Below, one piece after another: positions 18,368-26,721 of a DNA stretch of 64,000 bases. The DNA is taken from positions 141,058-205,057 of the forward strand of contig NZ_JQKB01000004.1 of the NCBI RefSeq assembly GCF_000745835.1, in the 5' to 3' direction. Source of the stretch: Belnapia moabensis DSM 16746. Lineage in GTDB: Bacteria > Pseudomonadota > Alphaproteobacteria > Acetobacterales > Acetobacteraceae. The notes beneath the pieces are model-generated. The model was not told the DNA's origin. It searched no databases and saw only the letters and a list, made by a program, of their open reading frames with translations. A program made the position numbers and the translations under genes. Position 1 is the stretch's first letter, and each line of letters opens with the position of its first letter.

Positions 18368-19758
18368 CAGCGGGCGCCTCCGTAGTTCACCACCACTTCG
18401 ATGCGGCGGTTCTCCTCGCGGCCGTCGGGCGTCGTGTTGGCGGCGACAGGTTCGCTCTCGCCGCGGCCCTCGGAGGTGAAGCGGCTGCGGTCGCCGCCGG
18501 TGGCCGTGGCGATGACGTCGAGGGCCGACTGCGCGCGGGCGGCGGAGAGGTGGTAGTTGGAGGGGAAGCGTGCCGTCTTGATCGGCTGGTTGTCGCTGTG
18601 GCCGAGGATTTGCACCGAGCCGGGCTCCTCACGCAGGGCCTCGCCGATGCGGTTCATCAGCGGCAGGAAGCGCGGGTCGAGCGCCGCGCTGCCGGAGGCG
18701 AACATGCCGCGGTTGCGGATGCGGACGACGACGCGGTTCGGGTCGGCGAGCACGGTGACGAGGCCCTGCTGGATCTCGGGGGCGAGGAACTGGCGCAGGC
18801 GCGCGGGCAGGTCGGGCCGCGCGGGTGCCGGGGCCGGTGGCGGCGGGGCGGGGGGCACGGGCGGGGCCGAGCGTTGGATGGTCGGCAGGGCGCCGGGGGG
18901 CAGGGCAGCGAGGCGGGCGAAGAGATCCTCCGAACGGCTGCCGAGGCTGTTGGCGAGGCCAGCATAGGCGATGCCGAGCACGGCGACGGTCATCACCGCG
19001 GCGACCCAGCTCGGCACGCTGCGGCTGGTGCGGCGGTGTGGGGCGTCGACGCCGCGCCAATGCGGGGAGAGCTCCCGCTCATAGGGGCCGCGGAGCTGGA
19101 CAAGGAGCTGGTAGAGGCCCTCGCGGATGCGGTCGAGTTCCGCCGTGCCGCGCGGGGAGAGGCGGTAGCGGCCTTGCAGCCCGAGGGCGAGGCAGAGGTA
19201 GGAGACTTCAAGCGCCTGGCGGTAGCGGCCGGGGTCCTTCTGCATCCCGGCAAGCATGTCGAAGAAGCGGTCGCCGGCCTTCACCTCCTGATGGAAGGTG
19301 GAGACGAGGGAATGGGCGCCCCAGCCGCTCTGCTGGCCCCAGGGCGTCGCCATGGCGACGTCGTCGATGGCGGCGCAGAGGCCGTAATGGGCGGCGCGGA
19401 TTTCGTCCGGGTTGATCTCGGCGGTGCGGGCCTCGGCCTCGAAGTTGCGCACGGCGCGGATGGCGCGCTGGCGCAGCTCCTCCGGGTTCGGGACATGGAC
19501 GCTGGCGACGAGGCGCGAGAGCAGGTCGAGCAGCGGCGCGGCGGCGGCGGAGAGCGGGCCGAGGCCAGTCTTCGGCAGGGTCTCCGCCTCGCCCGCCATG
19601 CGGGGTGTCGGGCCGAAATCGGGGACGGCAGGCGGGGCGCCGAAGACGGGCGGAGGTGTCGCGGGTGCGGCGGCGGGCATCGGCGCGGTGGCGCGGGTGG
19701 GGCCGCGCACCACCGTGCGGTCGCTGTCGTCGGGCTCGGAGAAGGGATTGTCGCTCAT
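18367..19758 (-). CDS. tssL: T6SS protein TssL (DotU) fused to an OmpA-like domain
   Basis: A 463-residue inner-membrane component. A Pro-rich N-terminus leads to the DotU cytoplasmic domain (about 65-235, including QQSGWGAHSLVSTFHQE). A single TM follows (SWVAAVMTVAVLGIAYAGLA, about 250-270). The C-terminal OmpA/peptidoglycan-binding domain (about 335-460) shows ILGHSDNQPI and NYHLSAARAQSALDV. Such extended TssL anchors the complex to the cell wall. It overlaps tssK by 4 bases. Confidence 0.96.
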   Translation of the reverse strand: MSDNPFSEPDDSDRTVVRGPTRATAPMPAAAPATPPPVFGAPPAVPDFGPTPRMAGEAETLPKTGLGPLSAAAAPLLDLLSRLVASVHVPNPEELRQRAIRAVRNFEAEARTAEINPDEIRAAHYGLCAAIDDVAMATPWGQQSGWGAHSLVSTFHQEVKAGDRFFDMLAGMQKDPGRYRQALEVSYLCLALGLQGRYRLSPRGTAELDRIREGLYQLLVQLRGPYERELSPHWRGVDAPHRRTSRSVPSWVAAVMTVAVLGIAYAGLANSLGSRSEDLFARLAALPPGALPTIQRSAPPVPPAPPPPAPAPARPDLPARLRQFLAPEIQQGLVTVLADPNRVVVRIRNRGMFASGSAALDPRFLPLMNRIGEALREEPGSVQILGHSDNQPIKTARFPSNYHLSAARAQSALDVIATATGGDRSRFTSEGRGESEPVAANTTPDGREENRRIEVVVNYGGAR

Positions 19759-21092
19759 GCGAGGATCGCCCAGAGCTCAATGCGAAGATTGGGGAATTCA
19801 CCGGCGACGTGGATGGCGAAGCCGCCCGAGGTCTGCATCTGCTGCCAGTGCGGGCTACCGCGATCCAGCTCGAAATAGGTGGCGCCAGCGTGGAAGGGAA
19901 TCTGGCGCGGCGCGACGGGGAGGGGGCGGACGGCGATGCCGGGGAGGGCGACGTTCACCAGCTCGCGGATGTGCTCGACGGCGCCGATCTTCACCTGGTT
20001 GGGGAAGAGGCGGCGGAGGTGCTCGGAGGGCATGTCGGCCTGGACGGAGAGCACGAAGGAGCCGGCGCGGAGCCAGTTGCGGTCGGTGATCGGGCCGATG
20101 CGCACGCCGTGGCGGGCGTCGCGCAGCGGGATGGAGACGGCGTTCTGGTCGATATCGGCAGAGAGGGCGCGGCGCAGATCGGCGATCACCGGGGCGAAGC
20201 TGCGTTGCAAATCCTCGTGGCGGTAGCCGGGATAGGAGGCGGCGCGGCGGTTCGGGTCGGTGAAGGTGGCCAGTTCGCCAGCGAGCTGGACGAGGCCGCT
20301 GTAGAGCGCTTCCGGGTGGATGTTGCCGGCATCGGCCCAGTGGGCGAGCAAGGGCTGCCAGCGGTTCAAGGCCTGCAGGAGAAGGAACTGGCTGACATCG
20401 GCGACGCCGCGCGAGCCGGGCTGGGCGAGGCGCCCGGCGAGCGCTTCGGCGCGCTGGCCGATCATGCCGACCAGCTCGGCGACGAGGTTGGCCAGCGGGG
20501 CGGCGGCCGAGATGCGGAGGCAGGTGGGGATGTAGCGCTCATCGACGACGACGCGGCGGTCGGCCTGGACCTCGACGATGCGGGCGATGCCGATGCCGGT
20601 GAAGCCGGCGCGCTCCTCCGTCTCCAGCATGAAGCGGAGGCGCGGGCGGCCGACCTGGAGTTCGGCGGGGAGGGTGCTGTCGGAATGGGTGTCGAAGGCC
20701 TCGAAGCTGCGCAGCGCGTAGCGGGCGCCGCCGCTCTCCGGGCCTTCGGTGAAGGCGACCTCAGGGCTGCCGGGCTGGCGGAGCGGGGCGGCGAGGTAGA
20801 CGACGGCGTTGCGGGTGCCCTCGGGGAGGTCGAGGGGCACCGGCTGGTCGGCCTGGCCCGGGATGGCGAAGGGCGTGCCGTCCTCGAGGACGCCGGCGGC
20901 ATTGGCGAGGGCGAATTTGCCCGCGCCGAGCAGGTCGCGGTCGAGGGAGAGTTCCGTCACTCCCCAGGGGTGCGGGCGCAGCGGTGCGGTGCGGGCCTGG
21001 AGCAGGTGCTCCAGGTAGCGGTCCTGCTGCTGGAAGTGCTGGGCGCGAAGGAACATCCCCTCCTGCCAGACCACCTTGTCGTACCAGCTCAT
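19755..21092 (-). CDS. tssK: T6SS baseplate protein TssK (ImpJ)
   Basis: A 445-residue cytoplasmic protein connecting baseplate and membrane complex. The family start MSWYDKVVWQEGMFLRAQHFQQQDRY is clear, and the C-terminal shell, neck and receptor-binding parts follow at normal length. It lies between the FHA gene (27-base gap) and tssL (4-base overlap), the same order as impI-impJ-impK in rhizobial imp operons. Confidence 0.97.
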   Translation of the reverse strand: MSWYDKVVWQEGMFLRAQHFQQQDRYLEHLLQARTAPLRPHPWGVTELSLDRDLLGAGKFALANAAGVLEDGTPFAIPGQADQPVPLDLPEGTRNAVVYLAAPLRQPGSPEVAFTEGPESGGARYALRSFEAFDTHSDSTLPAELQVGRPRLRFMLETEERAGFTGIGIARIVEVQADRRVVVDERYIPTCLRISAAAPLANLVAELVGMIGQRAEALAGRLAQPGSRGVADVSQFLLLQALNRWQPLLAHWADAGNIHPEALYSGLVQLAGELATFTDPNRRAASYPGYRHEDLQRSFAPVIADLRRALSADIDQNAVSIPLRDARHGVRIGPITDRNWLRAGSFVLSVQADMPSEHLRRLFPNQVKIGAVEHIRELVNVALPGIAVRPLPVAPRQIPFHAGATYFELDRGSPHWQQMQTSGGFAIHVAGEFPNLRIELWAILA

Positions 21093-21119
21093 GCCCCGAA
21101 CTCCCCCCGGCGGTGCCGG

Positions 21120-22547
21120 CTACCGCCCGCCATCCTTGCGCGACGCTTCCTCATAGGCCCGCGCGAAGGCCTTGCCGAAGGCGCTGTCGAAATCATCCTC
21201 GAACTGGTCGAGCAGTTGGGCGTGCTGCGCCTTGTAGGCCTCCCACAGGCGCTTCTCCCTTGCACCGAGGAAGCCGCCGCCCTTGTCGGCCGCCTCGATG
21301 CCGGCGGGCGCCAGCTTCTCGAGCAGGGCGCGGGCGGCGGCCTGGGTCGCGGCGAGCGAGGCGACCTGATGCGCATTGAGGTCGGCGACCGTCTCGTCGA
21401 CGGCCTTCACCTGCGGCTTCGGGCCGAGCAGGGCGGCGAGGGCGGCGTCGTCGGTGGCGGCGAATTTCAGCGGGTTGTTGCCGGCGACGCGGAGCATCGT
21501 CTGCTCGATGCGGAATTCGCGCTTCACATCGGCCCGGGCGATCAGCAAGGCGCGGAGGCCGGCGACGGCGGCGCGAAGGCTGGCGCCGGCGGCGGTGAGG
21601 GCGGCGGCGGGGTCGGCACCGGCGAGGGCGGTCGGCGGCAGGCCGGCGCCTTGCAGCAGCAAGGCGAGGGCGGCGTCGGGGGCGAGCGGGGCGGCTGCGG
21701 GTGGCGGCGCGGCGGCGCGATTGGCCGGGGCGGGGATGGCAATGCTCGGCACGCCCTCCTCGGCGAAGGGATCGGCCGGCTCGGGCGCGGGCGGCGCGTC
21801 GGCCGGCGGGTCCCAGGCGGGCATGGCAGTAGAGGGCGAGGCGGCGATGGCGGGGCGCGGCGCGGCCGGCAGTGGCGTGGCGGCCGGGATGGGCGGCGCG
21901 GCGGGCGGCGGCGCCTTGGGCGCGAGGTCGAAATCGAGGTCCCAGTCATCCGGGAGCGCCGTCGCCGCCGGCACCACCGCGCGGGGCGGGGTGAAGGCGT
22001 CTGAGGCCGCCGGCCGGTGGTCGGGCATCGGCGCGTCGTCGATGAAGGGGTCGAAATCCGCCGGCAGGGCGACGCCGCCGCTCGGCAGGGCCGGGGTGGC
22101 GAAGCCAGGAGAGGGCGCCATCGACGGGGCCGGGGCGAAGGGATCGGCGAAGGGGTCGGGCACGGCGCGGCCGGTGCCGGGGAGGGGCGATGCGCCCCAG
22201 CCGGAGCCGCTGCCAAAGCCCTGCTGCGCGGCGGCGCTGATCCGCACCTCGATCTCGTAGCTGCCGAGGCGGAGGCGGTCGCCATCCGAGAGGGAAGCGA
22301 CCAGGTCGCGGCCGATCGGCGCCGTCGCGTGGTTGAGGAAGGTGCCGTTGGTCGAGAGGTCGCGTACCTGCCAGAAGCCACCACGGTACTCGAGGACGCA
22401 GTGGCGCTTGGAGAGCACGCGCTCCGGGTCCTGCAGCTGCCATTCGCATTCGAGGCCGCGGCCGATGGTGAGGTCGCCACCGGAGGAATGGCGGCTCTCG
22501 GGCACCGCAGCCTCCGGGCAGCGCAGCACGTTGAGGGTCAGCTGCAT
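21120..22547 (-). CDS. tagH: T6SS-associated FHA-domain protein (TagH/ImpI/Fha)
   Basis: A 475-residue phosphothreonine-binding scaffold. The FHA domain (about 25-105) carries GRGLECEWQLQD, SKRHCVLEY and LSTNGTFLN. A long Pro/Ala-rich linker (about 125-300) contains possible phosphosites. The C-terminal domain (about 300-475) is the conserved T6SS FHA-associated region ending in FAREYEEA-type sequence. It is expected to be the target of a PpkA kinase and of the PppA encoded downstream. The PAAR stop is one base before its start. Confidence 0.93.
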   Translation of the reverse strand: MQLTLNVLRCPEAAVPESRHSSGGDLTIGRGLECEWQLQDPERVLSKRHCVLEYRGGFWQVRDLSTNGTFLNHATAPIGRDLVASLSDGDRLRLGSYEIEVRISAAAQQGFGSGSGWGASPLPGTGRAVPDPFADPFAPAPSMAPSPGFATPALPSGGVALPADFDPFIDDAPMPDHRPAASDAFTPPRAVVPAATALPDDWDLDFDLAPKAPPPAAPPIPAATPLPAAPRPAIAASPSTAMPAWDPPADAPPAPEPADPFAEEGVPSIAIPAPANRAAAPPPAAAPLAPDAALALLLQGAGLPPTALAGADPAAALTAAGASLRAAVAGLRALLIARADVKREFRIEQTMLRVAGNNPLKFAATDDAALAALLGPKPQVKAVDETVADLNAHQVASLAATQAAARALLEKLAPAGIEAADKGGGFLGAREKRLWEAYKAQHAQLLDQFEDDFDSAFGKAFARAYEEASRKDGGR

Positions 22548-22548
22548 C

Positions 22549-22836
22549 TCAGCTCACTATGACGGTCGGGTAGCCCAGGACGACACTGCCGCCATGCGCC
22601 GTCATGCTGCCCATATACGCGGCGGGTTGGCCTTTGATGAACACCTTGAAGGAGCCGAGCACGATGGCGTCGGGCGGGCCGACGCAGACGCACATGTCGC
22701 CGACGCGGGCGGCGGGCAGGCCGCCGATCAGCACCGTCACCCCGCCCGGCGGCAGGATCGGGCCGCCGACATGCGGGACCGGGCCGGTGAACATGGGGCA
22801 GACATGCATGTCGGTGATGCGGGAGGCGGGGGGCAT
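22549..22836 (-). CDS. PAAR-repeat spike-tip protein
   Basis: A 95-residue protein that sharpens the VgrG spike. It begins MPPASRITDMHVCPMFTGPVPHVGG. Zn-ligand candidates are His in DMHVCP, His in VPHVGG, Cys in DMCVCVG and His in MTAHGG. It has no C-terminal toxin extension, so any effector must bind non-covalently. Its ATG overlaps the upstream stop in a TGATG arrangement, so it is coupled to the DUF6931-like gene. Confidence 0.92.
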   Translation of the reverse strand: MPPASRITDMHVCPMFTGPVPHVGGPILPPGGVTVLIGGLPAARVGDMCVCVGPPDAIVLGSFKVFIKGQPAAYMGSMTAHGGSVVLGYPTVIVS

Positions 22837-23432
22837 CAGCCCTCTCCTTCGGGCGGCAGGCGGCCGGCGCCGCCGGTGCCGATGTCGCGGGCGCTGGCGA
22901 TGAAGCGCGGGTAGCGCGCCGGCGCGCGCTCGGGCGCGATGCGGACGGTGGCGAGCACCACCGCGCCGGCGACGGCGACGCCGGTGAGGTGCTCGGCGGG
23001 CGGGACCACCGGCTGGCCCTCGGGCGACATGCTGCCGCCGGACCAGAAGGCGCCGACCGCGGCCCAGGCTTCCGTGCTGCGGAAGGCAGCCTTTTCGGCC
23101 GCGGCCATGGCGGCGCGGCGGGCAGCTTCGTCGGGGCGGCGGACCCAGGCTTCGGCGGCGTCGAGCGCCTGGGCGTCCTCGGGCCGGGCGGCCGGGTCGG
23201 GCACGGCACGGGCGCACATGCAGGCCCACCAGACGGCCTCGCGCTTCGGCAGGGCATGGGCGAGGAGGCGGAGCGCCTCGGTCATGCGGCCGGCGCCTTC
23301 GAGCCGGGCGAGGGCCGCCTCGGCATCGGCGAGGCCGGCCAGCAGCGCGCTGCCCTCGGCATCGAGCTCGAGCCGGGGGAGGAGGGGGGAGAGGGCCACC
23401 AAGAGCTTGGAGGCGGTGCGTGTCGCGCTCAT
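22836..23432 (-). CDS. Uncharacterised T6SS-linked protein, DUF6931-like
   Basis: A 198-residue, Ala-rich, mostly helical protein begun by ATG at 23432 (MSATRTASKLLVALSPLLPRL). Its most distinctive segment, LPKREAVWWACMCAR, matches my memory of the DUF6931 family; no function is known to me. It has no signal peptide or TM segment. It sits five bases after vgrG and overlaps the PAAR start, so stoichiometric production with the spike is likely. That placement suits an adaptor/chaperone for loading effectors, or an effector itself. Confidence 0.8.
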   Translation of the reverse strand: MSATRTASKLLVALSPLLPRLELDAEGSALLAGLADAEAALARLEGAGRMTEALRLLAHALPKREAVWWACMCARAVPDPAARPEDAQALDAAEAWVRRPDEAARRAAMAAAEKAAFRSTEAWAAVGAFWSGGSMSPEGQPVVPPAEHLTGVAVAGAVVLATVRIAPERAPARYPRFIASARDIGTGGAGRLPPEGEG

Positions 23433-23437
23433 GCCGC

Positions 23438-25435
23438 TCAGCCGATCATCACGATGGCGCCGGAGGCCTGCAGCATGGCAGTGCCCTTGACCGTGGTCAT
23501 CAGCCCCTGCGCGTCGAGCTGCATGGTGCCGTTGAGCTTGACCATCATGCCGTCGATGGTGACGCCCATCTGGTCGATCTTCACCTGCGACGCCCCGACC
23601 TTCAACGTGATGCCCTGCATCGCCTCGATGGTGACGGCGCCAAGCGAGGTCTTCACGCTGTAGCTCCCCATGTCGAGCGTCGTGCTCATGGCGCCCATGG
23701 AGAGCTTCAGGTCGTAGTTGCCCATCTTCAGGGTCTGCGAGAGGTTGCCGGTGCTGAGCGTGTAGGTGTCGTTGCCGGTCTTGATGGTGGTTTCGCGGTT
23801 GCCGGTATTGACCGTCAGCGTCTCGTTGCCCTCGATCGTCGTGGTGCGCTTGCCGGTCTTGACGAGGCGCGTCTCGTTGCCGTTGCGCACGGTGGTGTCG
23901 AGGTCGTGCTTCACCAGGACGTTCATGTCGAACTCGGCCTGGAGATAGACCTCCTCCGAGCCCTTCTTGTCCTCGAAGCGCAGCAGGTTGGCGTTGTCCT
24001 TGCCGCCGCCCTTTGAGGAGCGGGTGGTGATGCCGCTCTGGGTGTTGAGCGAGGGCATGGCGTAGGGCGGCGGGGCTTCCTGGTTGTGGAGGCTGCCGAG
24101 GACCACGGGCTTGTCCGGATCGCCGTCGAGGAAGCCGACCAGCACCTCGTCGCCGATGCGCGGCAGAAACCAGGTGCCGCCCCATTTGCCGGCCCAGGGC
24201 TGCGAGACGCGGACATAGCAGGAGGTGTTCTGGTCCTTCTTGCCGTAGCGGTCCCAGAGGAACTGCACCTTCACCCGGCCATGCGCGTCGCAATGGATCT
24301 CCTCGCCGGAGGGGCCGGTGACGACGGCGCTCTGCAGCGCGGGCATCGCCGGGCGGCGGCGGGGTGCGGCGTTGCGCCAAGTGCGGTCGGCGGGGATGGC
24401 GACGAAGCTGTTGCCGTAATGCGACTGGCCGTCGCCGACCAGATGCGTCTCGTCCATCGCCTCGTGGCGGAGGGCGGTGATGATCCAGGGCGTCGCCGCG
24501 CCGTCGAGCCCGTCCTGCACCTTGACCTTGCCGCCGGCGAAGAGGGCGGCGACCTGAGTGTGGCCCTCGGCCGAATCGGCGCCTGCCTCGTTCTGCTCCA
24601 TGCCGAGGAGCGCCGGGTCCATGTCGCCCTGGGCGGCCTGGCCGGCGCCCCAGCGATAGACCTCCCAGCTGCTGGCATTGGGCGTGCCGAGCATGGTGGA
24701 GGCGTTGGCCTGCAGCAGGGTCGAGGGCTTCAGCATGTCGAAGTCGCGGGCGACATGCTTGCCCGGCTGCAGCGTGCCGGAGACGCGCCAGTCGGTGACG
24801 GCGTCGGCCTCGTTGGGCGCGGCGCGGACCACCAGCGTGCTGTCCGGCACCGGCGGGAAGTCGGCATTGGCGCCGGTCACCGTCAGCGTGTGGTCGCTCT
24901 CGCCATGCTGGAAGAAGTAGCCGGCGCCGACCTCGTCCATCAGCCGGCTGGCGAAGTCGAAATCGGTTTCATGGAACTGCACGCAGTAGGGACGCGGGGC
25001 GGAGGGCAGGGTGCCGAAGCGCGCCGGGGCGACGCTCGCCTCGCCGAAGAGCTTCTGCAGGATGGCCTGCACGGACTGGTCCTGGAAGATGCGGCAATCC
25101 GCCGTGCGGGTCATGTTCCAGAGCAGCGGCACGGCCTCGAGCCGGTAGGCGGTGAGGTCGCGCTCATGCCCGGCGACCTTGGCGAAGCCGCGGACCATGC
25201 CGTTGAAGTGCCGCGGCGGCTGGGTGCCGAGGGTGACGGTGCAGGTGACCGACTTGCCGAGCAGGTCCTTCGGCGTGAGGGCGGCATTCGCCGAGAGGAC
25301 CTCCGCCTCGATGACGAAGGGGCGGCCGATCGCTTCCGTCACGCTGAGGTGGCGGAGCACCAGAACGTCGGGCCCGAGCGGCGAGGTGATCCCGAGGAGC
25401 CTGCCCGACTGGCTGATCTCCGACGAACCCGACAT
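23438..25435 (-). CDS. vgrG: T6SS spike protein VgrG (TssI)
   Basis: A 665-residue trimeric spike. The ATG at 25435 gives MSGSSEISQSGRLLGITSPLG. The gp27-like part (to about 380) includes YCVQFHETDFDFASRLMDE. It is followed by the OB-fold/gp5 part (GEEIHCDAHGRVKVQFLWDR) and WFLPRIGDEVLVGFLDGDPDKPVVLGS. The C-terminus is a beta-helix of repeated T/V/G strands (about 505-640) ending at IVMIG, with no toxin extension. It is the first gene of the leftward operon. Upstream on its strand, TATGAT (25461-25466) is a possible -10 with a poor -35. Confidence 0.96.
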   Translation of the reverse strand: MSGSSEISQSGRLLGITSPLGPDVLVLRHLSVTEAIGRPFVIEAEVLSANAALTPKDLLGKSVTCTVTLGTQPPRHFNGMVRGFAKVAGHERDLTAYRLEAVPLLWNMTRTADCRIFQDQSVQAILQKLFGEASVAPARFGTLPSAPRPYCVQFHETDFDFASRLMDEVGAGYFFQHGESDHTLTVTGANADFPPVPDSTLVVRAAPNEADAVTDWRVSGTLQPGKHVARDFDMLKPSTLLQANASTMLGTPNASSWEVYRWGAGQAAQGDMDPALLGMEQNEAGADSAEGHTQVAALFAGGKVKVQDGLDGAATPWIITALRHEAMDETHLVGDGQSHYGNSFVAIPADRTWRNAAPRRRPAMPALQSAVVTGPSGEEIHCDAHGRVKVQFLWDRYGKKDQNTSCYVRVSQPWAGKWGGTWFLPRIGDEVLVGFLDGDPDKPVVLGSLHNQEAPPPYAMPSLNTQSGITTRSSKGGGKDNANLLRFEDKKGSEEVYLQAEFDMNVLVKHDLDTTVRNGNETRLVKTGKRTTTIEGNETLTVNTGNRETTIKTGNDTYTLSTGNLSQTLKMGNYDLKLSMGAMSTTLDMGSYSVKTSLGAVTIEAMQGITLKVGASQVKIDQMGVTIDGMMVKLNGTMQLDAQGLMTTVKGTAMLQASGAIVMIG

Positions 25436-25636
25436 ACTCCCCCCTGCGCCCCGTTCCGCTATCATACAGTCCCTACTTCCGGTGGAATAGCGCGATCCAG
25501 CCCTGGCCGGCGGGATTTTCGCGACGACGTGAGCATTATGGCGACGGGTGTGGGCCCTGGGGGCTGGGCGGCGGCCGGGTATTTGACCGGTGGGCTCGCC
25601 TCCGTGAAGCTGGATGCCTCCGGGAGGACCGAACCC

Positions 25637-26344
25637 ATGACCGAACGCCCCTTCACCCGCGCCGATCTCGATCCGCTGCGGCGCTGGGACACGCCGACCA
25701 TCTGCAACGCGCTGGAGCTCGTCGCCCCGGCCCGGCGAGGGCGCGGCTTCACGCTGAAGCCGTTCACCGTCGCCGACCCCTCGCTGCCGCCGCTCTGCGG
25801 CCTGGCGCGCACCGGGCAGATCCGCGCCGCCGCGCCCTCCGGCCGCACCCGCGAGCAGGACCGCGATGCGCGCATCGGCTGGTACGACTATGTCGCCGAT
25901 GCCGACCTGCCGACCATCGTCGTCATCGAGGACCTGGACGAGAGCCCGGGCATCGGCGCCTTCTGGGGCGAGGTGAACAGTGCCATCCACAAGGGGCTCG
26001 GCTGCCAGGGCTGCGTCACCAGCGGCTCCTTCCGCGACATCGACATGCTGGCGCCGGGCTTCCAGATCATCGGCGGCATGGTGAACCCGAGCCATGCGCA
26101 TGTGCACATGGTGGATTTCGGGCGCGACGTGATCGTCCACGGCATGCCCTGCATGCATGATGACGTGGTGCATGCCGACCGGCACGGCGCCGTCGTCATC
26201 CCGGCAGAGGCGGTGCGGCAGCTGCCGGAGGCGATCGACCTCGTCGCCCGGCGCGAGGCGGTGATCCTCGAGATGGCCAAGCGGGACGACTTCGACATCC
26301 ACAAGCTGAAGGAGGCGCTCTCGCGGGCGGACGAGATTCACTGA
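25637..26344 (+). CDS. RraA-family protein (aldolase/demethylmenaquinone-methyltransferase-like)
   Basis: A 235-residue protein of the RraA/HMG-aldolase fold. The ATG at 25637 (MTERPFTRADLDPLRRWDT) follows a GGGAGGA site. Conserved pieces are TPTICNALELV near residue 15, GAFWGEVNSAIHKGLGCQGCVTSGSFRDIDML (active-site Arg and Asp within RDID) and VHADRHGAVVIPAEAV. Members include 4-hydroxy-4-methyl-2-oxoglutarate aldolases, so RNase E inhibition should not be assumed. It diverges from vgrG and overlaps the start of a small secreted-protein gene. Confidence 0.88.
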   Translation: MTERPFTRADLDPLRRWDTPTICNALELVAPARRGRGFTLKPFTVADPSLPPLCGLARTGQIRAAAPSGRTREQDRDARIGWYDYVADADLPTIVVIEDLDESPGIGAFWGEVNSAIHKGLGCQGCVTSGSFRDIDMLAPGFQIIGGMVNPSHAHVHMVDFGRDVIVHGMPCMHDDVVHADRHGAVVIPAEAVRQLPEAIDLVARREAVILEMAKRDDFDIHKLKEALSRADEIH

Positions 26345-26721
26345 GGAGGGCGGGCGCCTGCTTCCTCGCGCTGCTGCTGGCCGGGACGGCGGCGGCGGAG
26401 CCGGGCTGGGAGGAGCGGCTCGGCCTGCTGGCGCCGGCGCTCAGGGCCTGCCTTGACGGCGACCTCGGCGCCTATGTCGATGATGTCGGGCCGGCGGCAA
26501 ATGGGCGGCTCGCCGTGCGGGTGCGGCGCGGGCGGGTGACGGAGCGCTGCCTGGTCGGCGAGCGGGGGCGGGTGGCGATGCGGCTGACGCTCGCCGATGC
26601 GCCGGCGCCGGAGCCGGCGGCGACCGCCTATTTCCTCGAGCGGCGCTGCGCGGATGCGCGGCGGGTGGCGGCGCCGGACGGGACGGTGCTGGGCTGGCTG
26701 GCCTATCCGGCCTGCTCGTAG
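26341..26721 (+). CDS. Small exported protein, probable CTG start, coupled to the RraA-family gene
   Basis: An open frame of 126 residues begins at CTG 26341, overlapping the preceding stop as CTGA. Its N-terminus is a clean Sec signal peptide: RR, then ACFLALLLAGTAAA, cut before EPGWEERL. Four cysteines remain after processing (RACLDG, ERCLVG, RRCADA, PACS), suggesting two disulfides. No ATG, GTG or TTG occurs in frame before the signal peptide; the next is GTG at 26515, which would remove it. Translation may restart from the RraA stop. Function unknown; it ends overlapping the diguanylate cyclase gene by 19 bases. Confidence 0.55.
   Translation: MRRAGACFLALLLAGTAAAEPGWEERLGLLAPALRACLDGDLGAYVDDVGPAANGRLAVRVRRGRVTERCLVGERGRVAMRLTLADAPAPEPAATAYFLERRCADARRVAAPDGTVLGWLAYPACS

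Noticed and set aside
23438..25435. Evolved VgrG with a C-terminal effector
   Set aside because: The C-terminus is only the repetitive beta-helix and stops at IVMIG.
24086..25636. Long forward extension before the RraA-family start
   Set aside because: It runs antisense through vgrG; the protein family starts at ATG 25637 with a good ribosome binding site.
25637..26344. RNase E inhibitor RraA proper
   Set aside because: Length and sequence fit the wider RraA/aldolase family; nothing ties it to RNase E.
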